From: Triplophysa rosa
Lineage: Eukaryota > Chordata > Actinopteri > Cypriniformes > Nemacheilidae
Assembly (NCBI RefSeq): GCF_024868665.1
Contig: NC_079895.1
Location: 11,652,585 to 11,716,584 of the forward strand
DNA: 64,000 nucleotides
Reading direction: 5' to 3'
Within the stretch, counting starts at the first letter, position 1; the number at the start of each line of letters is the position of its first letter. A program made the translations under genes and the position numbers. This document shows positions 1 to 13,430 of this stretch, piece by piece. The notes beneath the pieces were generated by a model, which saw only the letters and a program-made list of their open reading frames with translations, was not told where the DNA came from and did not search any database.

Positions 1-264
1 ATTGTATATTTTGTTGTGCTGTTGAACACAAAGTCAGATATTTTGAAGAATTTAGAAACACAAACAGTTCTGCGGCACCTTTGACTACCATTTCATTTTT
101 CCTACTATGGCAGTCAATGATGTCACAGAATTGAAAATTGTTAACATTCTTCCAAATATCTTTCTCTGTGTTCATCAGAACAAAGTAATTGATACAGGTA
201 TGAAATGACATGAGGGTGAGCAAATGATGACAGGATTTCATTTTTGGGTGAACTATCACTTTAA
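1..264. repeat. Fold-back miniature element, copy 1 (cut by window edge)
   Basis: This is the right-hand part of a palindromic element family present at least six times in the window. The right end reads as a 'gtgagcaaatgatgacagga' tract, then 'tttttgggtgaactatca' and 'ctttaa'. The middle carries the family's inverted 'cctactatgg' and 'aaatatctttctctgtgttc' blocks. Other copies are near 13.1, 49.4, 51.7, 58.5 and 63.1 kb. No coding capacity is visible. The class (non-autonomous DNA transposon) is inferred from the palindrome and the dispersion. Confidence 0.75.
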
Positions 265-1979
265 GCAAATACATTTTGATCACTTCTCTGTCCTCAACCT
301 CGGCGATCCATATCGATTCTGGATGTTTGGCTTAATCGCAGTTGTGCATGTGTTTTTGCATTACCATCACAAAGAGTTGTCTAACAGTAAATACAGTGAG
401 CCAACACATCACAGTCATACTGTCTCTCAGTCACACACACCAGTGTATTGGCCATCATTAATCCTGCCTAATCAAGCCCAGCCCCTGTCGGGCGTTCAGA
501 GGGGTTGAGAAGTGTGTGGGGGGGGGTTAGGAGATCTAAGGGTGTGCCAGCTGGTGTTGCAGCCACTTACAGTGAGTCACAGGACCATCTGTCCAGTCGC
601 TCTGCCCTGTCTCCACACACACACACCTGAACAACACATTCACACCAACAAACGAAAATCAAACCGAGCACAACAACAGACATTTTTGCCAGGATTGCAC
701 ACCTGAAATGAAAGCATCTGTGTGGTTTTACGCAAATCGTACAACAGGGTTTCCGTTACTGGATGGTGATTGGCCAGTACAGCACTCCAGCCATACGAAG
801 CACACATAATAGTAACAATCATGACACAATATATTTAATATACTTATCTATAAAAACATTAAACTCCTTAAATTGAATTACAGTACATTCATTTCTTATT
901 TTTAAGTAAAATATGACCCAGAAATAGATTTGTGCGATTTTTAGCACTCTGTTTAAATAGGCCTTAAGGCCAAGCATGAGAGATCGAAGGATTCTCCTTG
1001 AAGAGTCTTACCAACATAATTATAGTAATTTGTTCAAAGTTTCAATACCCTTAAAAAGACTAGAAACAAGAGGTTCAGCTTCTAGGGACGTCCAAAAACC
1101 ATCCAGTTTATATGCAATATTGAGAATTTCCAGGAGGACTCATTTGAACTGTGTTTAGTATACCTGTAAGTGTACATCCCCCTCCCACCCCAGTTTCCAT
1201 CTCGACCGTTTCCTCTCCAAAAGCAACTGAGGGGTTAACACTGTGGCTCTTGACTAATTAATAATGGATACAGCCAGAGGCAAATTGAAATTATAATTCT
1301 GTACTCCTACCCCACACTCTCACTTTCTGCTTTTGCCGAGTTTTTATTCATTCCAGTTTAGATTCATTTCCCAAACTATGAATGTAATATAGTAATCCTC
1401 GTAGGCCCATAAATGTTAAGCAGACATGGCATCACAACTCCATATTTTCTAAACGTTGTTATGTATTACTCCTACCAGCAGCGGCTACGCGTGAGCTTAA
1501 TTGATTATGACACGAAAAAGCCCACAGCCCACTACGAGAAACCAACCGCTATGACTCAAGTGCTAGCAAACTAATGCAGCCACACAGTTTAAACAATACC
1601 ATTTCACCTCCAGCTTTAAAACCGTTTCCTAATTCAAACAGGCTCCCCGTGATTTGTGGTCGCACTTGCAAAAATTATTTCTTTCGCAAGCGATGGCTAG
1701 GCACAGACCCTCTTGCAAAATACATTGGCAAGAGGTTCGAAGCGTTCTGTCGCAAGTTTTAGAGCAAAAAGCTGGCAATGCTTAAAAAATCTTTTTTTCC
1801 CCAAACGCCAAATGTTGTTTTCTCTGTTCCATCTGCAAAGCCTGCGCTGGCTGCCACGCTTCTTCCCAAGAAACTCAGACTCCATCTGATAATCTCAAAA
1901 CGGTTGAATGTCATTGATAACTGCGTTTCCTATGCTGTATCCTGAATCCAAGATTAACTGTTGCTTTCTCTCCCTACAG
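265..1979 (+). other. Terminal intron of klf7 (3' part)
   Basis: This is non-coding sequence leading to the klf7 last-exon acceptor, a pyrimidine-rich 'ttgctttctctccctacag' ending at 1979. It includes a G-run near 520 and a short CA-rich tract near 615. I see no exon or RNA gene in it. Confidence 0.55.
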
Positions 1980-2031
1980 ATGTTTTTCCAGGTCTGACCA
2001 CTTGGCTCTGCACATGAAGCGACATATCTAA
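1980..2031 (+). CDS. klf7: Kruppel-like factor 7, last coding exon only
   Basis: KLF7 is a nuclear C2H2 zinc-finger transcription factor that binds GC/CACCC boxes. Only the last coding exon is in the window. After the acceptor at 1979, one base completes a split codon, then the frame reads CFSRSDHLALHMKRHI and a TAA stop at 2029-2031. This is the end of the third C2H2 finger: Cys, the SRSDHLALH helix that contacts DNA, and the paired His. The protein ends right after the finger, as in the KLF6/KLF7 pair; the final Ile fits KLF7 better than KLF6, which I recall ending in Leu. The linked creb1 and ccnyl1 genes support KLF7 independently. The upstream exons with the acidic N-terminus and fingers 1-2 lie before base 1. 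The sequence does not decide between the teleost a and b paralogues. Confidence 0.88.
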
Positions 2032-4177
2032 GGCCGGGAGAGAAGGGAGAGAAAGAGAGAGAGAGTGAGAGAAGGAGATGACGACAAAGAGGGAGAAGAG
2101 GAGTGCACCACCTAAAAATTTACAATGGACATTGGGTGCACACGAAGGGGTCTGGCCGCAAAAATCACCGTGAGGAACATGCGAGGCAGCGTGGGCAAAA
2201 GTTGTTGGATTCTACACCCTCTCGAAACAGTCTTTTCATCAGCGATTAGCCATGCCTTACCAAGCCCTTGCTTGGAGGTCAGACACTGCCAAACGCCACT
2301 GTTTTTATTTTTCCCTCATTCTCTTTTGTACAGTTCACCACAAGCATGGGACAGGAAATGCCACATCATGTACAAAACCTATATGCACATTCATTCTTCG
2401 CAGATGAACCGTTCTACTAGATTCACGCTCATTGTACATTCTGGAATGACTTCCGTCTTTTACTTTGTAAACCACATCACAATAACCAACCTGCAGCTCT
2501 GTCGTATACAGCAAGCAACCAAACTCGTAAAACAACATTGCCAATACGTTCTGATGAGTGACCAATGGAACTAGCGGCCAAACGTAACGCCCGGCCCCCA
2601 GAAGCAGGCTCTGCGTAGAAAACTTAAAAGAGACGCGCAGCATCGGCAACGCTCAGGATGCGCTGATTTCTCATCCTCTTCGCTCAGGAGCGAACTCTTC
2701 TCTGCTCTTCACGCCTGTCACCTCACAGGCGACCGAAACGATGCGCAGCGACACTTTCTTGCCTTTGTTTTTTAAAGACAGTGTTAAAAAGATGGTTTGT
2801 TTTTTTTCTTCGGAGCTGAAATGTCTTAAACTTCTGAAAGTGAAAAAACTCGACACAAGCATAAATGTGCACATATGGGCGACGGGAGGGAATTGTAAGC
2901 CCTTCTCAGTATGCACAAGGTTCGACTCAGTGGCTGCTATCTGGCACTGAAAGCGAAAAAGTTTGACAAACATAAGACGGGAAAAGAACCCCCCCCCCAA
3001 AAGATCAGGGTTGGCTCGGTATTAAAGGACCACCGTCTTCTGTTTTTCATTTCGATTTGATCTAGGGAAAGTAAATCCGCCACAACCTGGCGTCAGCACG
3101 GACCTTGTGTGACGCTCTTGACACTGGAAAAGTTCTTTGGCTTTGTGTTGATACTGGCACCCTTGTGAGAACATAGTCCTCCAGCGCACCGAGGCTGGGA
3201 GAGGCCGACGGAGGAGACGTTACGGGGACAGCTGGCAGGACTTTTGACTCTCGGATTGGAGCATCTGCTGGGATCAGGATCCAAAAGAACTCGGTGGCAT
3301 CAGCCCAGATAAAAACTTTGCCTGTTTCGTATCCATTGTCTGCACTGATTTTTTCAATGTTCTGTGTTTTTTTCATACAGTCAAAAAAATGTCAAAAAAC
3401 AAAACAAAAAAAACATTAAAAACAAAAAATGACTAGGGGGAAAAAAGCAGAAAACAAAACAAAAAAAACGCTTAAAAAACAAAATCAAATCTCTCTTTCA
3501 CACAAACACACACGCAGAATGGTTTCTTTGCTCTTGGCTTTTCCTGAGAAAAACAGAAAACCGGAGGAAAAAAAAAACGTAGAACAATAATTACCAAGTT
3601 AATGAACAGCGTTAAAACAAAACACTGCATGGCAGCCTCTTTCAGACAGATACACACACTTGCACACGCACATGCACAGCTTGCCTCTCAGCATTATTTG
3701 TTTTTCACCAAAATCTTCACAGCAGGGTTTTAGCAATTGTTGTTTTGTAGGATTGCATTCCATCCAGACATCAGACTCTGCGACGAGAGCTTGTTGATAC
3801 ATTCTAGTCAGTTATGCTAAACCGGGCCTAGGTCTAGCTCTGTGTTAACAATCAGCTTCTTAATCACGGGGACAAAATACATATATCATTGTTCCCAAGG
3901 TTGCGAAGCCTGCCGTGACATCCTGATCAGGGCGTTTCCTCCTCTACTGCATTGATTTAATGGCTGCTGGGTAGGAGGGGAGATTGACAGCCATTACGAT
4001 TCAGCAGTTACATGTTGGGAGTCATGGCAGACTCTACTAAGCGATCCCGGAGTGTCCCTCCGGGACCCGGAGCTTCAGATCAATACTCTCAGCGCAGAAA
4101 CACATAGAAGTAAAGGGTTGGTGCCTTTCTCTTAGTTTAGGTTTGCTGAAGGCAGCTCTTCTGTCACATATACAGTA

Positions 4178-4213
<36 letters not shown>

Positions 4214-6900
4214 CACTTTCGTTCGACCACAACTGCATTAATCTGAACCACGTGTCTGCCATTTTTAATGCCCATTTTTATTTTTGCCAAATCGTATCTT
4301 CTCCAGCGAAGCCATGCCAAAATTTCAATGAAATGGGAGATCGCTTCGTCTCCACTAATGTACAATCAGCTGTGGTTTGTGGCACTTTCCGCAAAGAGCG
4401 GAACACGTTTGTGACGATTGTATGTGTGGATTTCTGTAAAGCAAGCAGGACGTGTTGCAACACCGTCATAAACCTGCAGCAGAATTGTGGGACGTCAGAC
4501 AGTGTACAGCATTCTGACAGTAATTAGAAAAACAACTTTGATTTCCGCCAAACATTTCCATTTTACTCACAGATAGCGGCGATGAAAAGCAACATTTATT
4601 TCACACTGATCTGGTCTCCCACGACTCGAATGAGTTTTTGCTCCCTGAGAAAATGAACATTCTGCCTGTTCTTTCGTTCACCATATGGGATATAACAGCA
4701 GGAAAGCAGGGACCAAAAAAATGGCGTCTTATCATTTCCTGACACTGATGAACAATGAAGCCACAGCAAACTTGCTCAAATCAACATTGAAAATGTACTT
4801 ATAAATATCATCCATTTAAATACAAGCCATGTGAAATTCGAAATTACAAGATCCCTTTTCACTTTGCCAAGATGTTCCAGACGCTTCCAAATGAATATGG
4901 AACAGGCCAATCAAATTCATTAGCAGGCGGCACGTCGCACATATCGCTCCACATATCAAGTGCCATTTGAATCCCAGTTCTCTCACTTTAAGTACAACAG
5001 CAGCGGTCCACACGCAGTTAATCCAACGCATACTTACACTTTGCCCAAAGATTTATGCATTTGCAAATAAACTGCTGGGTGAAAGAGAGAAAGGAATATT
5101 TTAGATTCTCTTCAAAACTCACAGTATATATTCCCCTGCCCTACACCAGCTTCCTTTCTGTTCGTTTTTGAACATCTACGTGACCATTGGTTTGGTCTCA
5201 AGTATGTGTGCTTGTAAAATACAGTCATGTTGGTTTGAATGCCGAGTTGAGGATGAGTTTAAACCCTAACCGTAAAGTAAACAGCGAATTAGTCGCACTG
5301 GTTCTAGTTTATAGTCAGCGTAGGACGTCTTAAGAAATATTTACAAGGTCACGCATGCCTTTATAAGGAACATTGCAAAAACATTGGAAAAGATGATGCT
5401 TTTCATAAAGGGAGTTCACTCAACTCTTAACACAATTCTGAATTCAGACTTACGATCTACTTCAAGTCATCTACACAATATTAATAGTCTTTGGACTTGT
5501 GACAGTAAGAATGTTTGAAGACATTCTAAGGGAACAATTTATAGTGTACTAGCGATTTGGGCACTCTTCCAATGAAGCTCCCTCTCCAAGCCGTTTGCTT
5601 TTCAGCTTCAAAGAGGCTTTTGGCAGCTTTTTCAATTTTATACAAAAAATGCTTGAAAACATCACAAGGGGATTTTATGAAAAAGGTCAGATGACTAAGA
5701 CGACTATCGTTTTGTAATCTCTTTTATCGGAATAGCATTTCACTGCATAACTACACTCACCGTCGTTGCCGCTAGCTTAGTCTGTTTAATGACACTGCTG
5801 TCGATTGTCTACATAACATTTTCTAGCGTTTCAAGATGCACTTATCACAAAAACATGGGAGCAATTTTGTTCCTCAGCATATTAAATATGTAAGCTGTGA
5901 GGTTTAAGCCACAGCATTAATGGAAATGTCTCTTTTGGTCGACGTTGCTTTTAAACGTACTCAATCATGTATCCAAGTACACTATTCCGCTTACTCTATC
6001 AAATACCCATACGGGTTTTACTCGCATTGTAAAAGAGAGGGGAGAACGCTAAAGGTGGGTTTGTTAAAACTCATATTTTTTGAGGTATACTGCATCTTGA
6101 AGTGCATCCGTATCCATGTTTGTCCAAACTTCCTACATCAGCAAGAAAAAGACTCACCGGGTCTTTTTGCGTTTCTCAACCTCCCCATCTATCCCACCCT
6201 GCACCTGCAGAATCACAGTCAGCTTCTCTGCTATACTCCGATCATTTCAATTCCATTCTGCAGTTTGTAGACGGCTCAAAGTATGCGCTACCAGCCGCCA
6301 TCTATGAATGTCCGTAGACGTAACTAACCAGGGAGCCACCGGCCACCAACAGACCTCAGTAACTCAATGCTTTACAGGTGCTCTCTCTTTCTTACCCAAA
6401 CATGGCTCTCAAAGACAGCCAGCAGATGGTTGAGCAGGTACAGATATGAAAAAAATGAAGAAAGAACACTACGTGCCATCGTGAGTCATATCTATGAAAG
6501 CAGAATGACATTTTGCCATATGTAGGCTGAAGCGTGTAGTTTCTCGCTAGAGCAGGGACCCTCACATCCACTGTCAACTCCTCCCCCCTCGCCACATCAC
6601 TAACACTCCGCCCCCTCACTTCCTGTACTCTTCACACTCTTCCTCTCCGTTTTTCGATTCAGTTCTTTCCTTGTGTGTTTTTCTTTTTTGGTTCTTTTGC
6701 TGTACAAAGTGTTTAAAATGTTATTATTTGTATGATATAATGTTAGTATGGTAATGTTCTTTATTAAGGAAGAAGATGAAATTTATTTTTGTTACTGGTC
6801 TGTTTCATAATTCTTTTTTAAATTGGTATTGTAAGATATCTATGCAAGAACTGTTCAGTGGAGCATTTTTATTTAAGAATGTAATAAGTGTAATAAATGG
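2032..6900 (+). other. Putative long klf7 3'UTR
   Basis: About 4.9 kb after the klf7 stop has no supported gene. It opens with a purine-rich GA tract (2035-2080) and includes A-rich stretches (3370-3580). The block at about 6650-6900 is T-rich and ends in an AATAAA at 6892-6897, which looks like a mature 3' end. KLF7 is known for a multi-kilobase 3'UTR in other vertebrates, so assigning this block to klf7 is an inference. Short open frames inside it (for example 2125-2574) lack family features. Confidence 0.4.
4180..4211. repeat. (AC)n microsatellite
   Basis: An uninterrupted AC dinucleotide run of about 16 units. Confidence 0.95.
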
Positions 6901-9900
6901 TAGAATCTGAACGCCTCAGACTGACGTTTTCTGTGTCTGTGACCATATAGAAGAGATATTAATTTGATACCGAAAGTGAAAAATAAAGACGCTGAGGGAG
7001 AGAGACACAGCCTTGTCATAACCTTTGGTAAGGTGCTTTCAAAGAGTCAAGACTCATTATAACATTATTGGATTTTTTCCCGAAGTCATCACAGTGTCAC
7101 AATGGCTCCAAGTACAGCGGTTTAAAATGACACTTTTTGTCCAGCAGTTCATCGGAATTGGAAAGACAAGAACCACCGTTCACAATAAAAGCATTGTGAA
7201 ATCTTATTCACATCACACAATAGTGGTGTGTATTAAAACAAATCATGAGCAGGCTCAGACACAATTGGCAAGGTTTTTTGCATGGTAAAACATGTTAAAC
7301 AAAGCAGACAGTACTACAATCTTACTATTAGCTAAACAATATCAAATTTGACAAAATATTTACTAAAGGAGCACACAAGGGGCAAGTAATGGTCAGAATT
7401 TACAGTATATAATGGGTGCTCCAAATCTGCATTCATTTGTTGAGTTGGACCTTTGACAGACTGTGGATTACAACACATGACCACAGTTCGGCACAATGTG
7501 AATTAGATCAACACCAAAGAAATAATAATCTAATTGTCATTTCTGCAAGTCAATACAGAGAGGTCCACTGAGAACTCTATTTATGCCAATTTGTAATTTT
7601 ACGACGGCTTAATATGTGGCTCATCCAATCCCATTTTAGCAGTAACTATCTGTTTTATAATTCAAGTTTATTACAAATTAATGACCCGCATGAACGTCTA
7701 CGACCCCCCTCCTAAAATTCTCTCACCGGGCCACTTTGTGCGTCGCATCCTTTAATTAGTCGTCACGGGCCTGCCAATGACTAAGCCACCATTTAGGAAC
7801 TCGTACCCATGACTCAAGGATTAAAAGGGCTAATCGAATAACTAATGGTTAATTAGAGAGTAATTATGTGAAAGAAAAGGTACTTCTACTGCACATTCTC
7901 GCAGCCTTGTAAATGTCTTCCAGTGAGATTTCCTCATCAGCTCCGCTCTATTATAGCTGATGCTGGTAATTGAAATTCACATTGTCATCGCCTCAAACCA
8001 AGAGCAAATGTGAGATTTATGCGTCATCCCCCTCCTAATACAAGCCGTATGCTCCCGACGCACCGACAGACACTCAGAAGGCAGTATTTTTAATCTCAAC
8101 GGCAGCAACCTGAAACACAGCACATCTGGTGTCAACACTGCAGAGTAAATCCAATTAATTGTATTGTTAATTTGAAGGAATGGATGTGTCAGTGACTGTT
8201 GAATAACCTCACCTAGGCTAATCTGGAAAAAAGGAATTCTGCAGGCTGCAAATATCCAGCTCTGTCTCCCGGGATCTGTGTCATTGGCTTAATGTGCACA
8301 TCCAGCCCTCTCGATTCACCAGCCCACCACCCCTCCCCTTTTTGGCACGGGGTCGAATCGTCTGGGTGGCAGAGAAGACATTCATCCATGCCAAGTTTAT
8401 TAATGTAATACGTCCCCGTGCCCTTGTGAGCCGAGACAATGGTACTAAAATTAGTGTGTTGATTAAATGGAAATTATGCCAGTGATGTGATTATTGCTTT
8501 AATAGGGCTAAACCCCTGTAACTGATGCTAGCTAACAAAAGGTCACTTAATTAAGAAAGTGATAGCAAAAGATAATAAGAATTTTACAAGACTCTTGGGC
8601 GGCTAGGGACAGGGGAACAGTGTTTTGTTGCACGCAACGTGCCGTCATACAAATGCATTCTGGGATTGCAATCTCTACCCTTGGAAAAAACGACTTTGTC
8701 AGTACCGTGAACAGATGGTAATACCATGGTATTTTAGTATACAACAGTAGTAAATGTTTACCATATTTACTGTGGTACTCTTGGTACTTCAAAAAATTGT
8801 GCATTGCCTTTTACGGTTTCATTACAATTACATAATATAAAAGGCAAAAAAACAAATGGAGGCAAAATATGAGTATGATGATAAATGCAAAAAAGTGTGT
8901 TTTGAATGTTGAACTACATTTCCAAAAATTATTTATTGCCATAGCAATGAAACATCAAACTTCATTGAAACCAGTGAAAATGTCACGGGACTCATAAAAA
9001 ACTCCTTAAGGGCCCTTTAAAAAATTGTATTAGCCTATAATTTAACGTCCGCTTTGCTGGCTGAAGATGTATGATCATATTTTGTTAAACCTCTAATCTT
9101 AGGGTGGCAATAACTGTGCGTTTGTTTCAACATTTCTTCATTAACTTGCATATAAAATATCTGCTGTTATGGCACAATGAGCAGATTTTTTGCCCATAAA
9201 AGCGAGCTATTTATTCCTAAGCGTGGAGGAGGGGAAATGATATCAACTGCCCTAAAGGAGATGAGTGCGGAGTGGGACGTGGTATAAATTGAAGGGTTTC
9301 ATGGTCGTGTCCCAGCACAGGAAATACTTGCCTTCCTGACAGGCTGGAAGCAGGAAATGATGGCAAACGTGGTAGTTTAACTAACATGTGCTTCAAAACA
9401 ATACCGCCTCCATGTTGATGGTCGTGGCTTCAAACAACGTGAGCTTGTTTACCGGTAGGAAACAGGAGTGGTATAAAAATAGGTTTTATGTGTTGCGTCT
9501 GATGGCGGTTTGTTAAACCGTTGACAGTTTGACTGAATTTTTATATTCTGAATGAACTAAACATTTGACAAAAAGGGTGGCAGAGACAAAGGGAGAGAAG
9601 TTCGAAATGACTTCCTCCTAAGAACAGAAGGAAGGAAAACATGAAATCACAAGCAGCCATGCAAACACAACAGGATAAACACATCCTCATATGATTATTT
9701 CACACACACTCTCTCAAAATGTCTGCTGTGATCCTGACATGCTTGTCTACTCATAGGACTACTATAATCATATAAAAAATAAATACACTGGAAAATTCCT
9801 AACCTGACTTTGGACTGTGCAGGGATCGAAACATATTGCTTGCACCCTTAAAGTTTGAGCAAAACCTTCTAACATCCCAACAAATCTTTGGTTACGAGTT

Positions 9901-10600
9901 TGTAAAAATAGCATCCTGCTCATCTCCTAAGTCTGACAGTCTTCCTCAGGGGAATCTCAGCGGTATCTTCATAGTGCAGACATCTTGGTTTGCCATCCCG
10001 AAATGCTGTTGTTTACTTAAGACTCAAAGGTCAAGATTTAGCAGGGTCAAGGGTCAGCAAAAGGGGTCAAACACTCAAAACATTGAAGCAGACATTTACA
10101 GTTTATCCGGATAAACTGCTCGGGATAAGAGAAGTAATTACAATTAGTAATTACCTTTGCCTAAGAGCCTATTTACTGTAGATCGTCTCCTTATACCCAT
10201 GTTTTTAACCCTGCCCCTTACCAATTCATTCAGTAACTCACTCACTGACTCATACGCATTTCCTGTCTTTTTCTTGCACATGCTTTTTCTCCATTTCCTC
10301 ACGGAAAATCTTAAAAGCAGCTGAGTCCAGTCTACTGGCCCACGCTCAGGGTCACATAGGGTCAGTAGTCCATTCAGAATTTCCCTATAGTTTATACCAA
10401 ACATCTGCAGATTCCATTGAGCATCAGTTGTTGTGACCTGTAAACTTACTGGATGGAGCAGGTGGGCAATTCTATGGAGATATCTTTACTATAAATAAAA
10501 AAATTAAAAAGTTTTTACGAAAAGTTTTCACCATACACATAATAAACACAATAACTGTACAACCACAAAATAAAAATTGACAATTATTAGTTAACACAAT
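6901..10600. other. Intergenic stretch, no gene seen; candidate enhancer DNA at 7.7-8.5 kb
   Basis: No supported coding region. Two parts look unlike random AT-rich intergenic DNA. Around 7680-8040 and 8100-8540 there are dense TAATTA/ATTAAT homeodomain-type cores and balanced composition with few simple repeats. This is typical of conserved non-coding elements around developmental transcription-factor genes. That is an impression from reading; only a cross-species alignment can confirm conservation. Confidence 0.3.
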
Positions 10601-10839
10601 TTCTACACCCTATTGTCCTGCCTGCATAGGGGTAATTAGCGGGTGGACGGGTGGGTCATGTCCCCACCACTTTTTGCCAAAGTCAATTTTGTCCCCACCA
10701 CTTATTGGAAGAAATACAAAATACGGAGTGTCTATTTACCGTGCAAGTAGCCCGCTTTGTAAGCAGAGGCTTTTTACACTAACTCCGCCCATCATTTTCA
10801 GATTAGAATAGACAAAATGTAAGAAAGGCACACGAAACT

Positions 10840-11135
10840 TAACTGCTCCGGTGGCGTAGAGCATAAAGCAAGTGTTACCTGCTTCATGTCGTCGTGGGTT
10901 CGGGACTGTTGTTTGCTGAACTTTTTCACATATCAGATTGTAAAGGTATTTATTTTTAATAAAATGATGAAAATACTTGAAAATGGCTGTTCAAGTCATA
11001 CATGTACCAAACATTTTGTGGGTTATAATTGGTGTGTTTTATGTCCACGAACATACAAGTATTGAGAGGTTTTGTTTACCACAGACCTTATTTCGAGCGA
11101 TTTACCAAAAACCCATTAAAAAAAACATAAGACTT
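10840..11135 (+). repeat. Likely tRNA-derived SINE
   Basis: The head at about 10845-10910 resembles a pol III internal promoter: 'ggtggcgtagagc' (A-box-like), then about 35 bp on 'gggttcgggac' (B-box-like). A non-tRNA body follows. Its tail block around 11070-11135 ('cacagaccttatttcgagcg' and on) recurs near 46760-46830, so this is a dispersed repeat. No tRNA cloverleaf can be formed, so it is not called as a tRNA gene. Confidence 0.5.
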
Positions 11136-11204
11136 TAGAGCGATGGAACCGAAAGTCCTGAAATGCTAACTCGCTTCCGGGTTTTGCATACAAAATACGT
11201 CATC

Positions 11205-11330
11205 TCCTCGGCTTCCAAGAACTGTTTGGTTACAAGCATTCCTACAAATATCTTAAACAGGAATTTATACAGATGCTCACTTGAGGGTGAGTAAATGATG
11301 ACAGAATTCATATTTTTAAACTGCAGTAAA
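11205..11330. repeat. Fragment of the fold-back element family
   Basis: Contains 'aactgtttggttacaagcat' and 'gagggtgagtaaatgatgac', which are diagnostic internal and right-arm blocks of the family. The terminal 'gaactatccctttaa' end is missing, so the copy is truncated. Confidence 0.6.
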
Positions 11331-12104
11331 AATACATTTTCACAACTTAATTTTGTTTCCACTGAAAAAGAGAGAAGCATAAAATATGCTGGATAAAACT
11401 GTAGAGGGGAGAATGTTACCACAGAAACCAACTGTGGTTGGAAACACTAATACGTAAAGTGCTACATTGCAATAGATTTCTGTATTTACACATTTACACA
11501 AGCCAGAAAAGAAACACAGATAGACAAATAATTCTCAAATGTGTCAGCAAAATGACACTTAATGTCACCAGCGGTTGTTCAGCCTAAATAACGACACTAA
11601 AATATACATGTAATCACCACAAATTGACCTCATCGTGTTTCTTTTCCCTCTGCTCGATTTCAGATATGTATCTGGTACTTCAGTAAATCTGCTGGGATAC
11701 ACTATTATGGGCCATTTTTTGCTCTGCTGAGTAGTCACATCAACAAGCCTCAAATAGCTAATACCAGCACTTCAATTGCTATCTACTGACTGCTCCGACT
11801 CATTAATGTCATACAGAGTCTTTATCAGACAGTTGCTGGGGTGTATAGTTTAAATTATTCAGGGTAAACACATGCACATCTGAAGAGGAGTGAGGGAGCT
11901 TATCTCCGAGAGCAGCCTGTTGTTCTTCCACGTTTTCTTCTCAATGCATATCAATTCGGCCCGTGTCGGAAAGAATCACCATCAGCCTCAGTCTGTGAAC
12001 AAACTGGATCGCCAACGTGCTTTCAGTCGAATCCACATTAATTGTAATTTTATTTCATCTTGTTTATCAGTGGAATACATTGAAGTGCTTTCTGCACATT
12101 TAAG

Positions 12105-12372
12105 CCCATTGCACATCGAGTCCGAAATTTGCGTCCGAAATTTCCGCACGTTAAAAAATAAATACGACCTCACGTTGTGTCAATCACATTTACACACTGC
12201 CTCCGATATTTTCGTCCGTCATAAAAAAATTTGGACCGGGTTCGATTTTCTGCGTTTTCGCATCCGTATCAAGCATTTTGAGTGGCCTTTTATAACAATT
12301 CAGAGACACCGTACAAACGAGAGCCAAATACGAAAAAACGCATACGAAAATTTCGGACTGTATGTGCAAAGA
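12105..12372. repeat. Miniature inverted-repeat element, complete copy
   Basis: The left end has 'ttgcacatcgagtccgaaat' and the right end the inverse, 'atttcggactgtatgtgcaa', giving imperfect terminal inverted repeats of about 22 bp around a 268-bp body. A second, inverted and partial copy lies at 44606-44850. The 173-residue open frame across this region (11890-12411) is an accident of the repeat and has no protein-family features. Confidence 0.65.
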
Positions 12373-13106
12373 CCTTTAGTTCTAAGTTTTGGATTATTGA
12401 GTTTAGCATGAACACGACCACCTAGTACCATTCACACAATAAAAAAAGCAAATGTTTTCTCACATTTGCTAAACTTTAGATGAACCGGTAGTGTAGATTA
12501 CACTCCTTTAAGGTCCATTGATTTTCCCTCGAATCAGTATTTCAACCAGCCTTTGAACAAGAACTTAAAAGGAAAAAACGAAAATAGCAAAATTCTGTAA
12601 AAAAAAAACAGGAATTACAAGACCTGATTCCTCTTAAGGGGAAGACAGCACTGCACGTACAGTCTCCCGAGAACAATGTTCCTTTGTCACCAAGCTAACC
12701 TCAGAACTAATCCCCATGGCAGAAAAAGCGTATAAAGAAAAGAAGGCCCCACTGCCGTCTGTCTTGTCTTTCATCCTGTTTTTCCTCTCTCTTATCAGAC
12801 CTGAGAGGGAGAGGAAAAGGAAACACACTTACACACACACAGGGGTCTGCTGACAGTCGCACGTGTTTCCTTTTCTCAAGGTCTGTATGTATTGTTGTGG
12901 CCACAGGTGTGGGGCAGAGGGCAAAAACTGCAATTTCTTTCCTTTGCGAGCTAGGTCAAACACACTTCACGACGCTGACCCTACCGCGCATCTGAGTCTC
13001 AGGGCAGAGTCTGTGCTGTGACGCGTTTTGGTATTTGTGCAACAGAACGTCAAATACAGCTCATCTACTGATTCAAGACTGTGTCATTTAAACAAAATGA
13101 AGTTCT

Positions 13107-13430
13107 TAAAAGGATAGTTTACCCCAAAATGAAAATTCTGTCAACATTTACTCACCCTCTTGTCATTTCAAACCTGTATGACTTTGTTCTGCAGAGCACA
13201 AAAGAAGATATTTTGAGGAATGTTGATAACTGAAACAACGGCGGTACCCATTGATGTCTATTGTATAGACACAAAACCAATGCAAGTCAACGGCCACCAC
13301 CGTTGTTCGGTGACTAACATTATTCAAAATATCTTCTTTTGTGTTCTGCAGAAGAAAGAAAGCCATACAAGTTTGAAATGACAAGAGGGTGATTGAAGGA
13401 TGACTGAATTTTCATTTTTGGACAAACTAT
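13107..13430. repeat. Fold-back miniature element, copy 2 (full length)
   Basis: The left arm starts 'aggatagtttaccccaaaat' and the right arm ends with 'tttcatttttggacaaacta'. The arms are inverted copies through the 'agcacaaaagaagatatttt' / 'aaaatatcttcttttgtgtt' blocks, so the element folds into one long hairpin. Confidence 0.75.

Noticed and set aside
2125..2574. 149-residue open frame after klf7
   Set aside because: Lies in the presumed klf7 3'UTR; no recognisable motif and composition like its non-coding surroundings.
4180..4211. CRISPR-like or functional repeat
   Set aside because: A plain AC microsatellite with no spacers.
10845..10912. Possible tRNA gene
   Set aside because: A- and B-box-like motifs are present, but the stems do not pair as a tRNA, and a repeated body follows, so it is called a SINE head.
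11890..12411. 173-residue open frame on the plus strand
   Set aside because: About half of it is a miniature transposon with inverted ends (12105-12372). The translation has no domain, and there is no splice or promoter support.
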